This document shows, one piece after another, positions 28,051 to 37,212 of a stretch of 64,000 nt of DNA. Below the pieces are notes generated by a model. That model worked only from the letters and a program-made list of their open reading frames with translations, did not search any database and had not been told where the DNA came from. This DNA is from Bradyrhizobium niftali (GTDB lineage Bacteria > Pseudomonadota > Alphaproteobacteria > Rhizobiales > Xanthobacteraceae). How positions within the stretch are numbered: position 1 is the first letter of the stretch; every line of letters starts with the position of its first letter. The stretch is from contig NZ_SPQT01000008.1 in NCBI RefSeq assembly GCF_004571025.1, positions 124,001-188,000 of the forward strand. Direction: 5' to 3'. The translations under genes were made by a program, and so were the position numbers.

Positions 28051-29544
28051 TTAGACCCCCGCCATCATCACGTATTTGATCTCGACATATTCTTCCATGC
28101 CGTGACGCGAACCTTCGCGCCCAAGGCCGCTTTCCTTGACGCCGCCGAAGGGAGCGACTTCCGTGGTGATGAGACCGGTGTTGACGCCGACCATGCCGGA
28201 TTCCAGCGCTTCGGCGACGCGCCAGACGCGGCCGAGATCGCGAGAGTAGAAGTAGGAGGCCAGACCAAACGGCGAGGCGTTGCACATCGCGATGACGTCG
28301 GCCTCGTCCTTGAAGCGGATCACCGGCGCGAGCGGGCCGAAGGTTTCCTCCTGCGCCACCAGCGAGTCCGGCTTGACGTCGGCGAGCACCGTGGGCTCGA
28401 AGAAGGAGCGTCCGAGCTCGCTACGCTTGCCGCCGGTGACGACCTTGGCGCCGCGCTTCACGGCGTCGGCAATGTGGCGCTCGACCTTGTCGACCGCCTT
28501 CAGGTTGATCAGCGGGCCCTGCGTCACGCCGCTCTCGGTGCCGTCGCCGATCTTCATCGCCGCGACCTTCTTCGACAGCTTCTGCACGAACTCGTCGTAG
28601 ATCTTGTCCTGGGCGTAGAGGCGGTTGGCGCAGACGCAGGTCTGGCCCATGTTGCGGTATTTCGAGACGATGGCGCCTTCCACCGCTGCATCGATATCGG
28701 CGTCGTCGAACACCACGAAGGGGGCGTTGCCACCGAGCTCGAGGCCGAGCCGCTTCACGCCGACGGAGGCCTGCTGGTAGAGAATCTTGCCGACGGCGGT
28801 CGAGCCGGTGAAGCCGACGAAGCGGACCGCAGGATGCTCGCACAGCACCTTGCCGATCGGCGGCGCATCGCCGGTGATGATGTTGAGCACGCCCTTAGGG
28901 ATGCCGGCCTTCTCGGCGAGCACGGCCAGCGCCAGCGCCGACAGCGGCGTCTCGTTGGCGGGCTTCAGCACCACGGTGCAGCCGGCCGCAAGCGCCGGCG
29001 AGACCTTGCGCGTGATCATCGAGTTCGGGAAATTCCACGGCGTGATCGCGCCGCAGACCCCGATCGGCTGCTTGATCGCGAGCAGGCGCGCATCAGGACG
29101 CTGCGTCGGAATGGTTTCGCCATAGACGCGGCGGGCTTCCTCGGCGAAGAACTCGATATAGGCCGCGCCGATGTCGACCTCGCCGAGCGCCTCGGAGAGC
29201 GGCTTGCCTTGCTCGGAGGTGAGGATCAGCGCAAGGTCCTCACGGTTGGCGACGATCAGATCGAACCATTTGCGCAAAATGTTGGAGCGCTGCTTGGCGG
29301 TGTGCTTGGCCCAGGCCGGGAAGGCACGCTCGGCGGCTTCGACCGCCTTGGTGGTCTCGTCCGCGCCAAGCTGCGGGACTTTGGCGAGCTCGACGCCGGT
29401 CGCAGGATTGTTGACGGCAAAGACCGGCGTGCCGACCCAGGCGCCGTCGATGTAGCAAGCTTCCTTCAGCAGCGAGGGGTCCTTCAACCGGTCGCGCAGA
29501 GTGGCGGTGGCGTGCTGGGCGCGTGCGGCGGCGGTCGGGGTCAT
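28051..29544 (-). CDS. gabD: NAD-dependent succinate-semialdehyde dehydrogenase
   Basis: The 497-residue aldehyde dehydrogenase oxidises succinate semialdehyde from GABA breakdown to succinate. The catalytic Cys is in NMGQTCVCANRLYA near residue 300 and the general base Glu is in LGLELGGNAPFVVFDDAD near 266. ITPWNFPNSMITRKVSPALAAG is the cofactor-binding stretch, and the C-terminal PFGGVKESGLGREGSRHGMEEY is GabD-like. ATG 29544 with AGGAG upstream is chosen over the start at 29625. No GABA transaminase gene is adjacent, so the physiological substrate is assigned by similarity alone. Confidence 0.9.
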   Translation of the reverse strand: MTPTAAARAQHATATLRDRLKDPSLLKEACYIDGAWVGTPVFAVNNPATGVELAKVPQLGADETTKAVEAAERAFPAWAKHTAKQRSNILRKWFDLIVANREDLALILTSEQGKPLSEALGEVDIGAAYIEFFAEEARRVYGETIPTQRPDARLLAIKQPIGVCGAITPWNFPNSMITRKVSPALAAGCTVVLKPANETPLSALALAVLAEKAGIPKGVLNIITGDAPPIGKVLCEHPAVRFVGFTGSTAVGKILYQQASVGVKRLGLELGGNAPFVVFDDADIDAAVEGAIVSKYRNMGQTCVCANRLYAQDKIYDEFVQKLSKKVAAMKIGDGTESGVTQGPLINLKAVDKVERHIADAVKRGAKVVTGGKRSELGRSFFEPTVLADVKPDSLVAQEETFGPLAPVIRFKDEADVIAMCNASPFGLASYFYSRDLGRVWRVAEALESGMVGVNTGLITTEVAPFGGVKESGLGREGSRHGMEEYVEIKYVMMAGV

Positions 29545-29661
29545 GGCGTTACTCCTCAAAGGCGCGATCGGATCGGCCCGGAATATAGGGACAGACGGCG
29601 CACAATGCACCGCCCCGCAACGCACATCAGATGGGAGCTAAACTCGCAGCGGCGATCCCTT

Positions 29662-29684
29662 ACCTCTCCCCGGCGAGGAGAGGT
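29662..29684. repeat. Short palindrome of the ctctcc family
   Basis: acctctcc and ggagaggt pair around a 7-nt GC-rich spacer. It lies between gabD and the end of the 29731-30051 gene, where it may terminate the latter. Confidence 0.5.
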
Positions 29685-29730
29685 GGGGCATCGTGACCGC
29701 TGCAACAGGTCAACCCAGTCTCGTCGTCGT

Positions 29731-30051
29731 TTAGGCCGCGCCGCTCATATAGGTCTCGCGCCGGCCGATCATGCGCTCGGCGGCGGCCTTGGCGTCGGAC
29801 TTCGAGGAGGTCGCGCAGGTCCGGTATTCGAGGTCGGGAACGCCCGAGGTGTCGCGGCGGCCAAACCACGACTTCGAGCCGACCGGCAGCAGCGCCAGCG
29901 CCTGCGCCAGATTATCGACCGCACCGAAGGAGTAGAGCGCGCCGCTGCCGGCGATGCGGACCTCGTAAATGCCGGGCGAGATCGGCGCCTCGAGATTGTC
30001 GCCCCGTCCGGGACGGGGATAGCGCTTCCATTCGCTCCAGGTTGAAATCAT
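29731..30051 (-). CDS. Small protein of unknown function (GIYEVRI motif)
   Basis: The 106-residue protein, from ATG 30051, contains SPGIYEVRIAGSGALYSFGAVDNLAQALALL, typical of a beta-rich domain found in many alphaproteobacterial hypothetical proteins, and ends MIGRRETYMSGAA. No signal peptide or membrane segment is seen. The frame continues upstream to 30150 without support, so the shorter start is used. It lies between gabD and the beta-lactamase-like gene with no shared operon. The function is not recognised. Confidence 0.65.
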   Translation of the reverse strand: MISTWSEWKRYPRPGRGDNLEAPISPGIYEVRIAGSGALYSFGAVDNLAQALALLPVGSKSWFGRRDTSGVPDLEYRTCATSSKSDAKAAAERMIGRRETYMSGAA

Positions 30052-30399
30052 CAGAGGTCCCCCTCGCGGCCGGTGCCGGCCGCCAAAATTTGTATCAAGT
30101 CCTAACGTCCACGGCTGATTGGGCCCGTTGCCAAACGCCGCAACGCACAAAATGTTTCGGGTGCTTCAAACACGCGAAACATATCGCCAGAGCCCATCCA
30201 CGGTCACGGTTCGTTGCGGCCATCCACCGCAGATTGTGACGGAGTGTTGCAGTTGAGCCGCCTTGTCGTCCTGCGCGAGGCGCGGGCCGTCAAGTCACGA
30301 CATCGCGACCGGCGGAGGCATCGGGACGCGCTTGCCGCGCGGGGCACGCAGGAGGACAATCGATCACTTCCAACAATAATCAAACCGGAGGAAATGCGT
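30052..30399 (+). promoter_or_regulatory. 348-nt upstream region of the serine hydrolase with a strong inverted repeat
   Basis: No gene is supported in this stretch. It contains atgtttcg (30152-30159) and cgaaacat (30175-30182), perfect 8-nt arms with a further gtg/cac pair inside. This could be a regulator operator or a terminator for the opposite strand. The region after 30240 is GC-rich and featureless up to the ribosome site GGAGGA at 30387-30392. Confidence 0.5.
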
Positions 30400-31593
30400 A
30401 TGCGAAGCCAAGCCCAGATCGACGAGATTCTGCGTAAGACGAGCGACGCCAAGGAAATTCCCGGTGTCGTCGCCATCGCCGCCAGCAGTAACGACGTGCT
30501 GTATCAAGGCGCGTTCGGCAAGCGCGATCTGTCCAAGCCCGACGCGATGACAACGGACAGCGTGTTCTGGATCGCCTCGATGACGAAGGCGGTGACATCG
30601 GCGGGCGCGATGCAACTGGTCGAGCAAGGCAAGCTGTCGCTGGACGCGCCGATCGGTGACGTGTTGCCCGACCTCGCCAAGCCGCAGGTGCTCGAAGGCT
30701 TTGACGCCAAGGGCGAGCCGAAATTGCGGCCGGCCAAGGGCGCGATCACGCTGCGCCAGCTCATGACCCATACCGCCGGCTTTGCCTACAATGTGTGGAA
30801 CGGCGATCTCGCGGTCTACTTGGAGAAGACCGGAACTCCGAACATCTTCTCCTGCCAGGACATCGCGCTGAAGACGCCGATCATGTCTGACCCCGGTACG
30901 CGCTGGGAATATGGCATCAACATCGACTTCGTCGGCAAGGCGGTGGAAGCCGTGAGCGGCAAGCGGCTCGATGCCTATCTGCGCGACAATCTCTTCACCC
31001 CGCTCGGCATGAGCGACACCGGCTTCAAGATCACCGACAACATGCGCCAGCGGCTAGTCGCTACCCATGCTCGCGGCGAGGATGGATCGCTGACGCCGAT
31101 CCCGTTCGAGATCGAGCAGAATCCGGAATTTTGCATGGGTGGTGGCGGCCTTTACGGCACTGCCGGCGACTACATCAAGTTCACCCAGATGATCCTCAAC
31201 AAGGGCCGCGGCAACGGCAGCCAGGTGCTGAAGCCCGAGACGGTCGCGACGATGGGCCAGAACCACATCGGCGATCTCACCATTGGCAAGATGACGACGG
31301 TTGCGCCCATGTACACCAACGATGTCGATCTCTTCCCTGACATCGTGAAGAAGTGGGGGCTGTCCTTCCTGATCAATACCGCCAAAACGCCGGAGGGCCG
31401 CAGTGCCGGCAGCCTCGCCTGGGCTGGTCTCGCCAACACCTATTTCTGGATCGATCCGGCGCGCGATGTTTCCGGCGTGATCCTGATGCAGGTGTTGCCG
31501 TTCGTCGACGCCAAGTGCATCGAGGCCTTCACGGGATTCGAGCGCGGGGTCTATGCCGGGCTCGATGCGGGGAGCGGGCAGAAGGCGGCGTGA
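30400..31593 (+). CDS. Serine hydrolase, beta-lactamase family (class C-like)
   Basis: The 397-residue protein has the active-site SxxK (SMTK, near residue 65, in WIASMTKAVTSAG) and YxN (YGIN near 170, in RWEYGINIDFVG). HTAGFAYN follows the catalytic serine region, and GGGGLYGTAGDYIKF near 245 completes the typical fold. No signal peptide is evident, so it is probably cytoplasmic, unlike the exported relative at 19528. GGAGGA lies 7 nt before ATG 30400; ATG 30394 is also in frame. True beta-lactam hydrolysis cannot be assumed; esterase-like activity is equally consistent. Confidence 0.9.
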   Translation: MRSQAQIDEILRKTSDAKEIPGVVAIAASSNDVLYQGAFGKRDLSKPDAMTTDSVFWIASMTKAVTSAGAMQLVEQGKLSLDAPIGDVLPDLAKPQVLEGFDAKGEPKLRPAKGAITLRQLMTHTAGFAYNVWNGDLAVYLEKTGTPNIFSCQDIALKTPIMSDPGTRWEYGINIDFVGKAVEAVSGKRLDAYLRDNLFTPLGMSDTGFKITDNMRQRLVATHARGEDGSLTPIPFEIEQNPEFCMGGGGLYGTAGDYIKFTQMILNKGRGNGSQVLKPETVATMGQNHIGDLTIGKMTTVAPMYTNDVDLFPDIVKKWGLSFLINTAKTPEGRSAGSLAWAGLANTYFWIDPARDVSGVILMQVLPFVDAKCIEAFTGFERGVYAGLDAGSGQKAA

Positions 31594-31620
31594 GGGACAC
31601 TGCTCTCACCACGCGACAAC

Positions 31621-31723
31621 TGTCATTCCCTGCGAAAGCGGGGAATGACAGTACGCCGCACCTTCTCGATGAACCGCTGACGTCTCGGAGTACTGGATCG
31701 CCCGGTCAAGCCGGGCGATGACA
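31621..31723 (-). repeat. 103-bp cloverleaf-like repeat, copy 3 (inverted)
   Basis: It has the same end hairpins and variable-core layout as 22248-22350 and 24430-24532 but lies on the other strand. Length is again 103 bp. It separates two genes that converge (30400-31593 and 31778-32779). Confidence 0.85.
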
Positions 31724-31777
31724 GCGGAGGATGAGGCACGAGCGTGCCTCTCGCAATGACGGGGAGAGAGGCGAGCC

Positions 31778-32779
31778 TTAAACCGTCAGCCCGCGCTGCT
31801 GCGCCAGCTCCTTCAGCGAAACCTGCGGCCGCGCGCCGATGTGCTGGATCACTTCGGCAGCCGCGAGCGCGCCGAGCTCGCCGCACTGCTTGTGCGCGAG
31901 GTTGCGCGAAAGACCGTACAGGAAGCCCGCCGCGAACAGATCGCCGGCGCCGGTGGTATCCACCAGCTTCGCGATCGGCGAGGCCGGAGCTGCGACGGCC
32001 TCGGTCGGTGTCACCACCATGCAGCCCTTCTCGCTGCGGGTGACGACGCCGAGATTGACGTCGTTGCGCAGCTCCTTCAGCGCCGCGTCGAAGTCCGAGG
32101 TCGCGTAGAGAGAATGCAGCTCGGATTCGTTGGCAAATACGATGTCGACGGTGCCGTTGCGCATCAAGGACAGGAACTCGTCGCGGTAACGATCGACGCA
32201 GAAGGAATCCGACAGCGTCAGCGCCACCTTGCGCCTGGCGTCATGGGCGATCTTGGCTGCCTTGACGAAGGCTTCCTTGGCGTTCTTGGGGTCCCAGAGA
32301 TAGCCCTCGAGATAGACGATCCCGGCGCTCGCGATCTCGGCCGGGTCGATGTCGGCGGGCGACAAATCCTGCGCCGCCCCGAGATAGGTGTTCATGGTGC
32401 GCTCGCCATCGCCCGTGACCAGGATGTAGGAGCAGCCGGTGGCGGGGCCGTCCTTCGCGGCGGGCGTGTTGAAGGCGACGCCGGCAGCGCGGATGTCGTG
32501 GACGTAGAGCTTGCCGATCTGGTCGTCCTTGACCTTGCCGACATAGGCCGCGCGCGCACCGAGGCTGCCGATGCCGACGATGGTGTTGGCGGCCGAGCCC
32601 CCCGAGACTTCCGTCGCCGGACCCATGTCCTGGTAGATGGCGGCGGCCCGCGCCTCGTCGATCAGGGACATGCTGCCCTTGGTCATGCCGTGCTTGGCGA
32701 GAAAAGCCTCGTCGGTCCTGACCAGGACGTCGAACAGCGCGTTGCCGATCCCGAGAACGTCATATTTCACGTCAGCCAT
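31778..32779 (-). CDS. PfkB family carbohydrate kinase, adenosine kinase-like
   Basis: The 333-residue ribokinase-fold protein has the N-terminal IGNALFDVLV, the substrate motif VSGGSAANTIVGIGSLGA near residues 58-75, and the catalytic DTTGAGDLFAAGFLYG near 288-303 with its Asp base. YLGAAQDLSP and FANESELHSLY are typical of the alphaproteobacterial adenosine/sugar kinase branch. ATG 32779 has no strong ribosome site visible. Adenosine as substrate is inferred from similarity; ribose or another nucleoside remains possible. It diverges from murJ, separated by 124 nt. Confidence 0.88.
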   Translation of the reverse strand: MADVKYDVLGIGNALFDVLVRTDEAFLAKHGMTKGSMSLIDEARAAAIYQDMGPATEVSGGSAANTIVGIGSLGARAAYVGKVKDDQIGKLYVHDIRAAGVAFNTPAAKDGPATGCSYILVTGDGERTMNTYLGAAQDLSPADIDPAEIASAGIVYLEGYLWDPKNAKEAFVKAAKIAHDARRKVALTLSDSFCVDRYRDEFLSLMRNGTVDIVFANESELHSLYATSDFDAALKELRNDVNLGVVTRSEKGCMVVTPTEAVAAPASPIAKLVDTTGAGDLFAAGFLYGLSRNLAHKQCGELGALAAAEVIQHIGARPQVSLKELAQQRGLTV

Positions 32780-32903
32780 TCACCTTGATCCTGTTGCCGG
32801 ATTGCGATTGCCGGGGAAATCCGCTTCCTGTCGGCCTGAAATCTGGCTCGCGGCCTATCACGACCCGGCCTTTGCGGGCAAGCCACGGTATTATGCACGC
32901 GCA

Positions 32904-34436
32904 ATGATCCGCTCCTTCCTGACCGTCTCGACGGGAACACTGGCCTCGCGGTTGCTGGGTTTCGCCCGCGATTCCCTGATCGCGGCGCTGCTCGGCACCG
33001 GCGCGGTGGCGGATGCGTTTCTGGCGGCCTTCCAGCTCGTCAACGTGGTGCGGCGGCTGCTCAGCGAAGGGGCACTGAACGCGGCACTGGTCCCGGCATG
33101 GCTGCGCGTCCGTGACCGCGATGGCGAGGCGGCTGCATCTGCCTTCGCCGGACGCGTGCTCGGCACGGTCAGCGCGGCCCTGATCGCGATCTCGGTCGTC
33201 ATTGCGCTGTTGATGCCGCTGATCATCACGGTGATCGCGCCGGGATTCCTCGGGAGCAGCACCCTCGATCTCGCCGTCCAGAACGCGCGGCTGATGCTCC
33301 CCTATCTCGCCTTCGCCGGCCCCGTCACGGTGCTGATGGGGCTGCTCAATGCGCAAGGACGTTTTGCCCTCACGGCGTTCTCGCCGCTGCTGTTCAACAT
33401 CGCCCTGATCGCTGCGATTGCGGTGCTGCTGATCTGGCATGCCGATGCGACCTTCGCCGCGTGGATGCTGGCGGCGACCGTCGGCATCGCCGGGCTACTG
33501 CAACTCGCTATGCTGCTGTCGCAGCGAAGCGGCCGCCTCGCCACGCCGTTGCGCGTCAATTTCGACAAGGAGATGCGCGGCTTCTTCGCCAAGGCCATCC
33601 CCGGCATGATCGCAAGCTCGGGCCCGCAATGGCTGATGGTGGCCGGCGCGATCGTCGCTTCGGCGACGCCCTCTGCCGTCTCCTGGCTCTATTTCGCCAA
33701 CCGCCTGATCGAGCTGCCGCTCGGCATCGTCGGCGTCGCCATGGGCACGGTGCTGGTGCCGGAGCTCACACGCGCCGTCAGCGGCGGCGACCGCGAGGCG
33801 GTGGCGCATGCGGAATCGCGCGCGCTGGAACTTGCGACCGGGCTCGCGCTGCCGGCAACGCTCGGCCTGATCGTGCTGGCCGAGCCGATCGTGCGGCTGC
33901 TGTTCGAGCATGGCGCCTTCGGCGCCGATGACAGCGCGGCCACCGCGCGCGCGCTGATGTGGTTGGCGCTGGGCCTGCCGGCTCATGTGCTGATCAAGGC
34001 GCTGTCGCCGGCCTTCTATGCCCGCAGCGACACGATGACGCCGCTGCTGGCAACGGCCAAGGGATTTGTGGTCGCGGTCGCGCTTGCGGTTCTCCTCGGC
34101 CATTTCTTCGGTGCAAGCGGGATCGCCGCGAGCATCGCGGCCGGCGCCTGGAGCAGCGCGCTCTCGCTGCTGCGCAAGGGCACGGGCGAATTCGGCTTCT
34201 CGGTCGATGTCGCCGCCCGCAAGCGGCTGCCGCGGATCGTGCTCGCCGCCTCCGCCATGGGCGCCCTGCTCTGGCTGACCGCAGGCCTGGTGCCTGCCGA
34301 AGCGCATGGCCTCGTCAAATTCATCGTGCTGGGCGTGCAGATCGCGGCCGGAATCGCCGTCTACGGCCTGCTCCTGCAAATCCTCGGCGCGGCCTCCTGG
34401 CGCGAGGCGGCTGCCGCCTTGAGGCGGCCCGCCTAG
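32904..34436 (+). CDS. murJ: Lipid II flippase MurJ
   Basis: The 510-residue, 14-segment membrane protein moves lipid II across the inner membrane in peptidoglycan synthesis. It begins MIRSFLTVSTGTLASRLLGFARDSLIAALLG, a hallmark of MurJ, and continues with FQLVNVVRRLLSEGALNAALVPAWL. Hydrophobic stretches repeat along the full length, and the lipid-binding Arg-rich loops fall between segments. ATG 32904 gives the homologous N-terminus; the frame runs open upstream into the kinase promoter. trpS follows 92 nt downstream. Confidence 0.93.
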   Translation: MIRSFLTVSTGTLASRLLGFARDSLIAALLGTGAVADAFLAAFQLVNVVRRLLSEGALNAALVPAWLRVRDRDGEAAASAFAGRVLGTVSAALIAISVVIALLMPLIITVIAPGFLGSSTLDLAVQNARLMLPYLAFAGPVTVLMGLLNAQGRFALTAFSPLLFNIALIAAIAVLLIWHADATFAAWMLAATVGIAGLLQLAMLLSQRSGRLATPLRVNFDKEMRGFFAKAIPGMIASSGPQWLMVAGAIVASATPSAVSWLYFANRLIELPLGIVGVAMGTVLVPELTRAVSGGDREAVAHAESRALELATGLALPATLGLIVLAEPIVRLLFEHGAFGADDSAATARALMWLALGLPAHVLIKALSPAFYARSDTMTPLLATAKGFVVAVALAVLLGHFFGASGIAASIAAGAWSSALSLLRKGTGEFGFSVDVAARKRLPRIVLAASAMGALLWLTAGLVPAEAHGLVKFIVLGVQIAAGIAVYGLLLQILGAASWREAAAALRRPA

Positions 34437-34528
34437 CCCGACCCCGGCGCGCAGGATGATCGAATTGCCCTTGACGGGGCAGCGCCGCTGTTGGAAACGA
34501 CGGCCGGTACCTTCCAGGAAAGCTTACC

Positions 34529-35581
34529 ATGCCATTCGTTGAACGGGTCTTTTCGGGCGTCCAGCCGACCGGCAATCTGCATCTCGGCAATTACCTCGGC
34601 GCGATCGTCAACTTCGTGAAGATGCAGGAAACCCACAACTGCATCTATTGCGTCGTCGACATGCACGCGATCACGCAAGGCGTGGACGTCTGGGGCGGCC
34701 CGGTCGAGCTCGCGCGCAACACCCGCGAGGTGACCGCTGCGTTCATCGCGAGCGGCATCGATCCGAACAAGCACATCGTGTTCAACCAGAGCCAGGTCTC
34801 CGGCCATGCCGAGCTCGCCTGGATCTTCAACTGCGTCGCGCGCATGGGCTGGCTCGGCCGCATGACCCAGTTCAAGGAGAAGGCCGGCAAGGATCGCGAG
34901 AACGCCTCCGTCGGGCTGTTCGACTATCCCGTGCTGATGGCGGCCGACATCCTGCTGTACCGCGCCACCCACGTTCCGGTCGGCGAGGACCAGAAGCAGC
35001 ATCTCGAGCTCTCGCGCGACATCGCGCAGAAGTTCAACAACGACTTCGGTGACTCGATCCGCGCCCAAGGCGCCAATGACGGCCTGTTCTTCCCGCTGCC
35101 GGAACCCTTCATCACGGGCCCGGCGACGCGCGTGATGTCTTTGCGCGACGGCACCAAGAAGATGTCGAAGTCGGATGCCTCGGACAATTCGCGCATCAAC
35201 CTCACCGACGACGCCGACACCATCGCGCAGAAGATCCGCAAGGCGAAGACCGATCCGGAGCCGCTGCCGACGGAGGAGAAGGGCCTGGAAGCCCGCCCCG
35301 AGGCCGACAATCTCGTCGGCATCTTCGCGGCGCTCTCCGACCGCTCCAAGGCCGACGTGCTCCGCGATTTCGGCGGTGGACAGTTCTCCAGCTTCAAGAA
35401 CGCGCTGGCGGAGCTGTGCGTCACCAAGCTCGCGCCGATCGCCGGCGAGATGAAGCGCCTCGTCGCCGACCCCGGCCATATCGACGCGATCCTGAACCAG
35501 GGTTCCGACCAGGCCCGCGCCATCGCCGACGAGACCATGAAGCTCTCGAAGGACATCGTCGGCTTCATCCGCCGGCGCTGA
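34529..35581 (+). CDS. trpS: Tryptophan-tRNA ligase
   Basis: The 350-residue class I synthetase charges tRNA-Trp. Its HIGH motif is TGNLHLGNY (residues 12-20) and its KMSKS motif is KKMSKSD (about 210-216). DMHAITQG and the tryptophan-binding region VLMAADILLY near 133 fit the family. ATG 34529 is preceded by AGGAAAGC. The end, IADETMKLSKDIVGFIRRR, is normal. It stands between murJ and the stress protein, on the same strand as both. Confidence 0.96.
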   Translation: MPFVERVFSGVQPTGNLHLGNYLGAIVNFVKMQETHNCIYCVVDMHAITQGVDVWGGPVELARNTREVTAAFIASGIDPNKHIVFNQSQVSGHAELAWIFNCVARMGWLGRMTQFKEKAGKDRENASVGLFDYPVLMAADILLYRATHVPVGEDQKQHLELSRDIAQKFNNDFGDSIRAQGANDGLFFPLPEPFITGPATRVMSLRDGTKKMSKSDASDNSRINLTDDADTIAQKIRKAKTDPEPLPTEEKGLEARPEADNLVGIFAALSDRSKADVLRDFGGGQFSSFKNALAELCVTKLAPIAGEMKRLVADPGHIDAILNQGSDQARAIADETMKLSKDIVGFIRRR

Positions 35582-35689
35582 TCATCGCATCCGCAAAACG
35601 CGGCCGGCGCGCTGGCGTCGGCCACTTCCCCTCTCCCAAACGTTGCGGGAGTGTGGCAGCATGTCGGCCGTGCACATTCCGGGACATGC

Positions 35690-36184
35690 ATGACCAGCAA
35701 GCGACTTTGCTTCGAGCCGGGTCACAAGCCCAAATGCCTTGTTATCGTCGACGACACCGCCGAATGGGACCGCGCGGTCTACTACGCCAGCCGCTGGGCG
35801 ATCCGCGCCGGCGGCGGCGTGGTGATGCTGCGCATCATCGAGCCCGAGCAGCAGAGCCAGGAATGGCTTGGTGTGGCCGACATCATGCGCGCCGAAGCGC
35901 ATGAGGCGGCGGAAGCCGCGCTCGACCGTGCCGCCGGGAGAGCCAACGGCATTGCCGCGATCACGCCGGAACGGGTGATCCGCGAAGGTGCGCCGATGGA
36001 ACAGCTGCTTGCGGTGATCGACGAGGACCCCGACATCGCCATGCTGGTGCTCGCTGCCAATCCCGGTGCGGAAGGCCCCGGGCCACTGGTCTCGCTGCTC
36101 ACGTATGAGCTGGGCACGTTCCCCGTTCCCGTGACGATCGTTTCCGGCGCGCTGAGCGACCAAAGCGTGGATTCGCTGTCATAG
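35690..36184 (+). CDS. Universal stress protein family
   Basis: The 164-residue UspA-fold protein has the N-terminal strand KCLVIVDDTAEWDRAVYYASRWAIRAGGGVVMLRII and a C-terminal half with ILVLA-like MLVLAANPGAEGPG, a partial nucleotide-binding G-2X-G-9X-G pattern. Whether it binds ATP is unclear because the loop is not a perfect match. ATG 35690 begins the protein; in-frame upstream codons at 35651 lack homology. Roles of such proteins in stress survival are general, and none specific is suggested by the context between trpS and the REP pair. Confidence 0.82.
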   Translation: MTSKRLCFEPGHKPKCLVIVDDTAEWDRAVYYASRWAIRAGGGVVMLRIIEPEQQSQEWLGVADIMRAEAHEAAEAALDRAAGRANGIAAITPERVIREGAPMEQLLAVIDEDPDIAMLVLAANPGAEGPGPLVSLLTYELGTFPVPVTIVSGALSDQSVDSLS

Positions 36185-36215
36185 GCGTCCCTGTCTGGAC
36201 ACGCCAACCAGATAT

Positions 36216-36303
36216 CCGTCATGCCCGGGCTTGTCCCGGGCATCCACGTTCTTGGCGCCACGAAGCAAGGCGTGGATGGCCGGGTCAAGCCCGGCCGTGA
36301 CGG
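36216..36303. repeat. Gene-less inverted REP pair
   Basis: Two 33-bp halves (36216-36248 and 36271-36303), inverted and separated by a 22-nt spacer. Each half has a cgggctt/cccgg hairpin of the same family as the GIY-YIG flanks at 1785-1815 and 2122-2152. Confidence 0.85.
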
Positions 36304-36443
36304 CGCGGGGCTATTAAAGTGTTCTAACCCGCTGATATCGCGACGAAACGTGCTCCCCGCCCCTTGATCGTGCGTTCCCCGTCGCCATCTGCTAGTGGAT
36401 AGGCCACGCGCCGGCCTTGAACCGGCGACGTCTGGAGAAAACC

Positions 36444-37013
36444 ATGTTCATTCAAACCGAAGCCACCCCCAATCCAGCCACGCTGAAATTCATTCCCGGC
36501 CGCGTCGTGGTCGACGGCAGCCCGATGGAATTTGCCAGCCGCGAAGCCGCGGCGCGTTCGCCGCTCGCCGAAAAGCTGTTCGAGGTGCCCGGCGTCACCG
36601 GCGTGTTCTATGGATCGGACTTCATCACCGTGACCAAGGCGACCGGTGAATGGCAGCAGCTCAAGCCCGCGATCCTCGGTGCCATCATGGAGCACTACAT
36701 GTCCGGCGCGCCGCTGCTCGCCGGCGGCGCCGCGCAAAGCGATGCCGATCTCGACGACGAGGACGAGTTCTTCGACGAGGCCGATGCCGAGACGGTCGAC
36801 ATGATCAAGGACCTGATCGAGACCCGGGTGCGGCCGGCGGTCGCCAATGACGGCGGCGACATCACCTTCCGCGGTTTCAAGGACGGTATCGTCTATCTCA
36901 ACATGAAGGGCGCCTGCTCCGGCTGCCCGTCATCGACCGCGACGCTGCAGCACGGCATCCAGAACCTGCTCAAGCACTTCGTGCCCGACGTGGTCGAAGT
37001 CCGGCCGATGTGA
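36444..37013 (+). CDS. NifU-like iron-sulfur scaffold protein (Nfu type)
   Basis: The 189-residue protein joins an N-terminal Nfu-N domain (MFIQTEATPNPATLKFIPG, residues 1-85) to an acidic linker (DLDDEDEFFDEAD) and a C-terminal NifU domain. The latter has the cluster-binding CxxC as GACSGCPSS near residue 160. These proteins carry assembled Fe-S clusters to target enzymes. GAGAAA precedes ATG 36444. tsaB, rimI and the Fur-family regulator follow on the same strand, and the Fur-family neighbour fits an iron-related context, though they need not share a transcript. Confidence 0.92.
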   Translation: MFIQTEATPNPATLKFIPGRVVVDGSPMEFASREAAARSPLAEKLFEVPGVTGVFYGSDFITVTKATGEWQQLKPAILGAIMEHYMSGAPLLAGGAAQSDADLDDEDEFFDEADAETVDMIKDLIETRVRPAVANDGGDITFRGFKDGIVYLNMKGACSGCPSSTATLQHGIQNLLKHFVPDVVEVRPM

Positions 37014-37022
37014 CGACGAAGT

Positions 37023-37106
37023 CGTCATTCCGGGGCGGTCCGAAGGACCGAACCCGGAATCTCGAGATTCCGGGTCTGGTGCTGACGCACCATCCCGGAA
37101 TGACAG
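37023..37106. repeat. gtcattccgggg family palindromic repeat, copy 1
   Basis: The ends are inverted copies of cattccggg. The interior holds ccggaatctcgagattccgg, a perfect 20-nt palindrome. It lies between the Nfu-type gene and tsaB. Confidence 0.75.
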
Positions 37107-37212
37107 TTGTCGTAGGGTATTTTGGAGGCCGGCAAATCGTGCGTGAAGAATGGCGGATCGGCCCGTGGTTCGCTACACTCCTCGTTATTCGCCACTCGCC
37201 ATTCGCGTTCTC

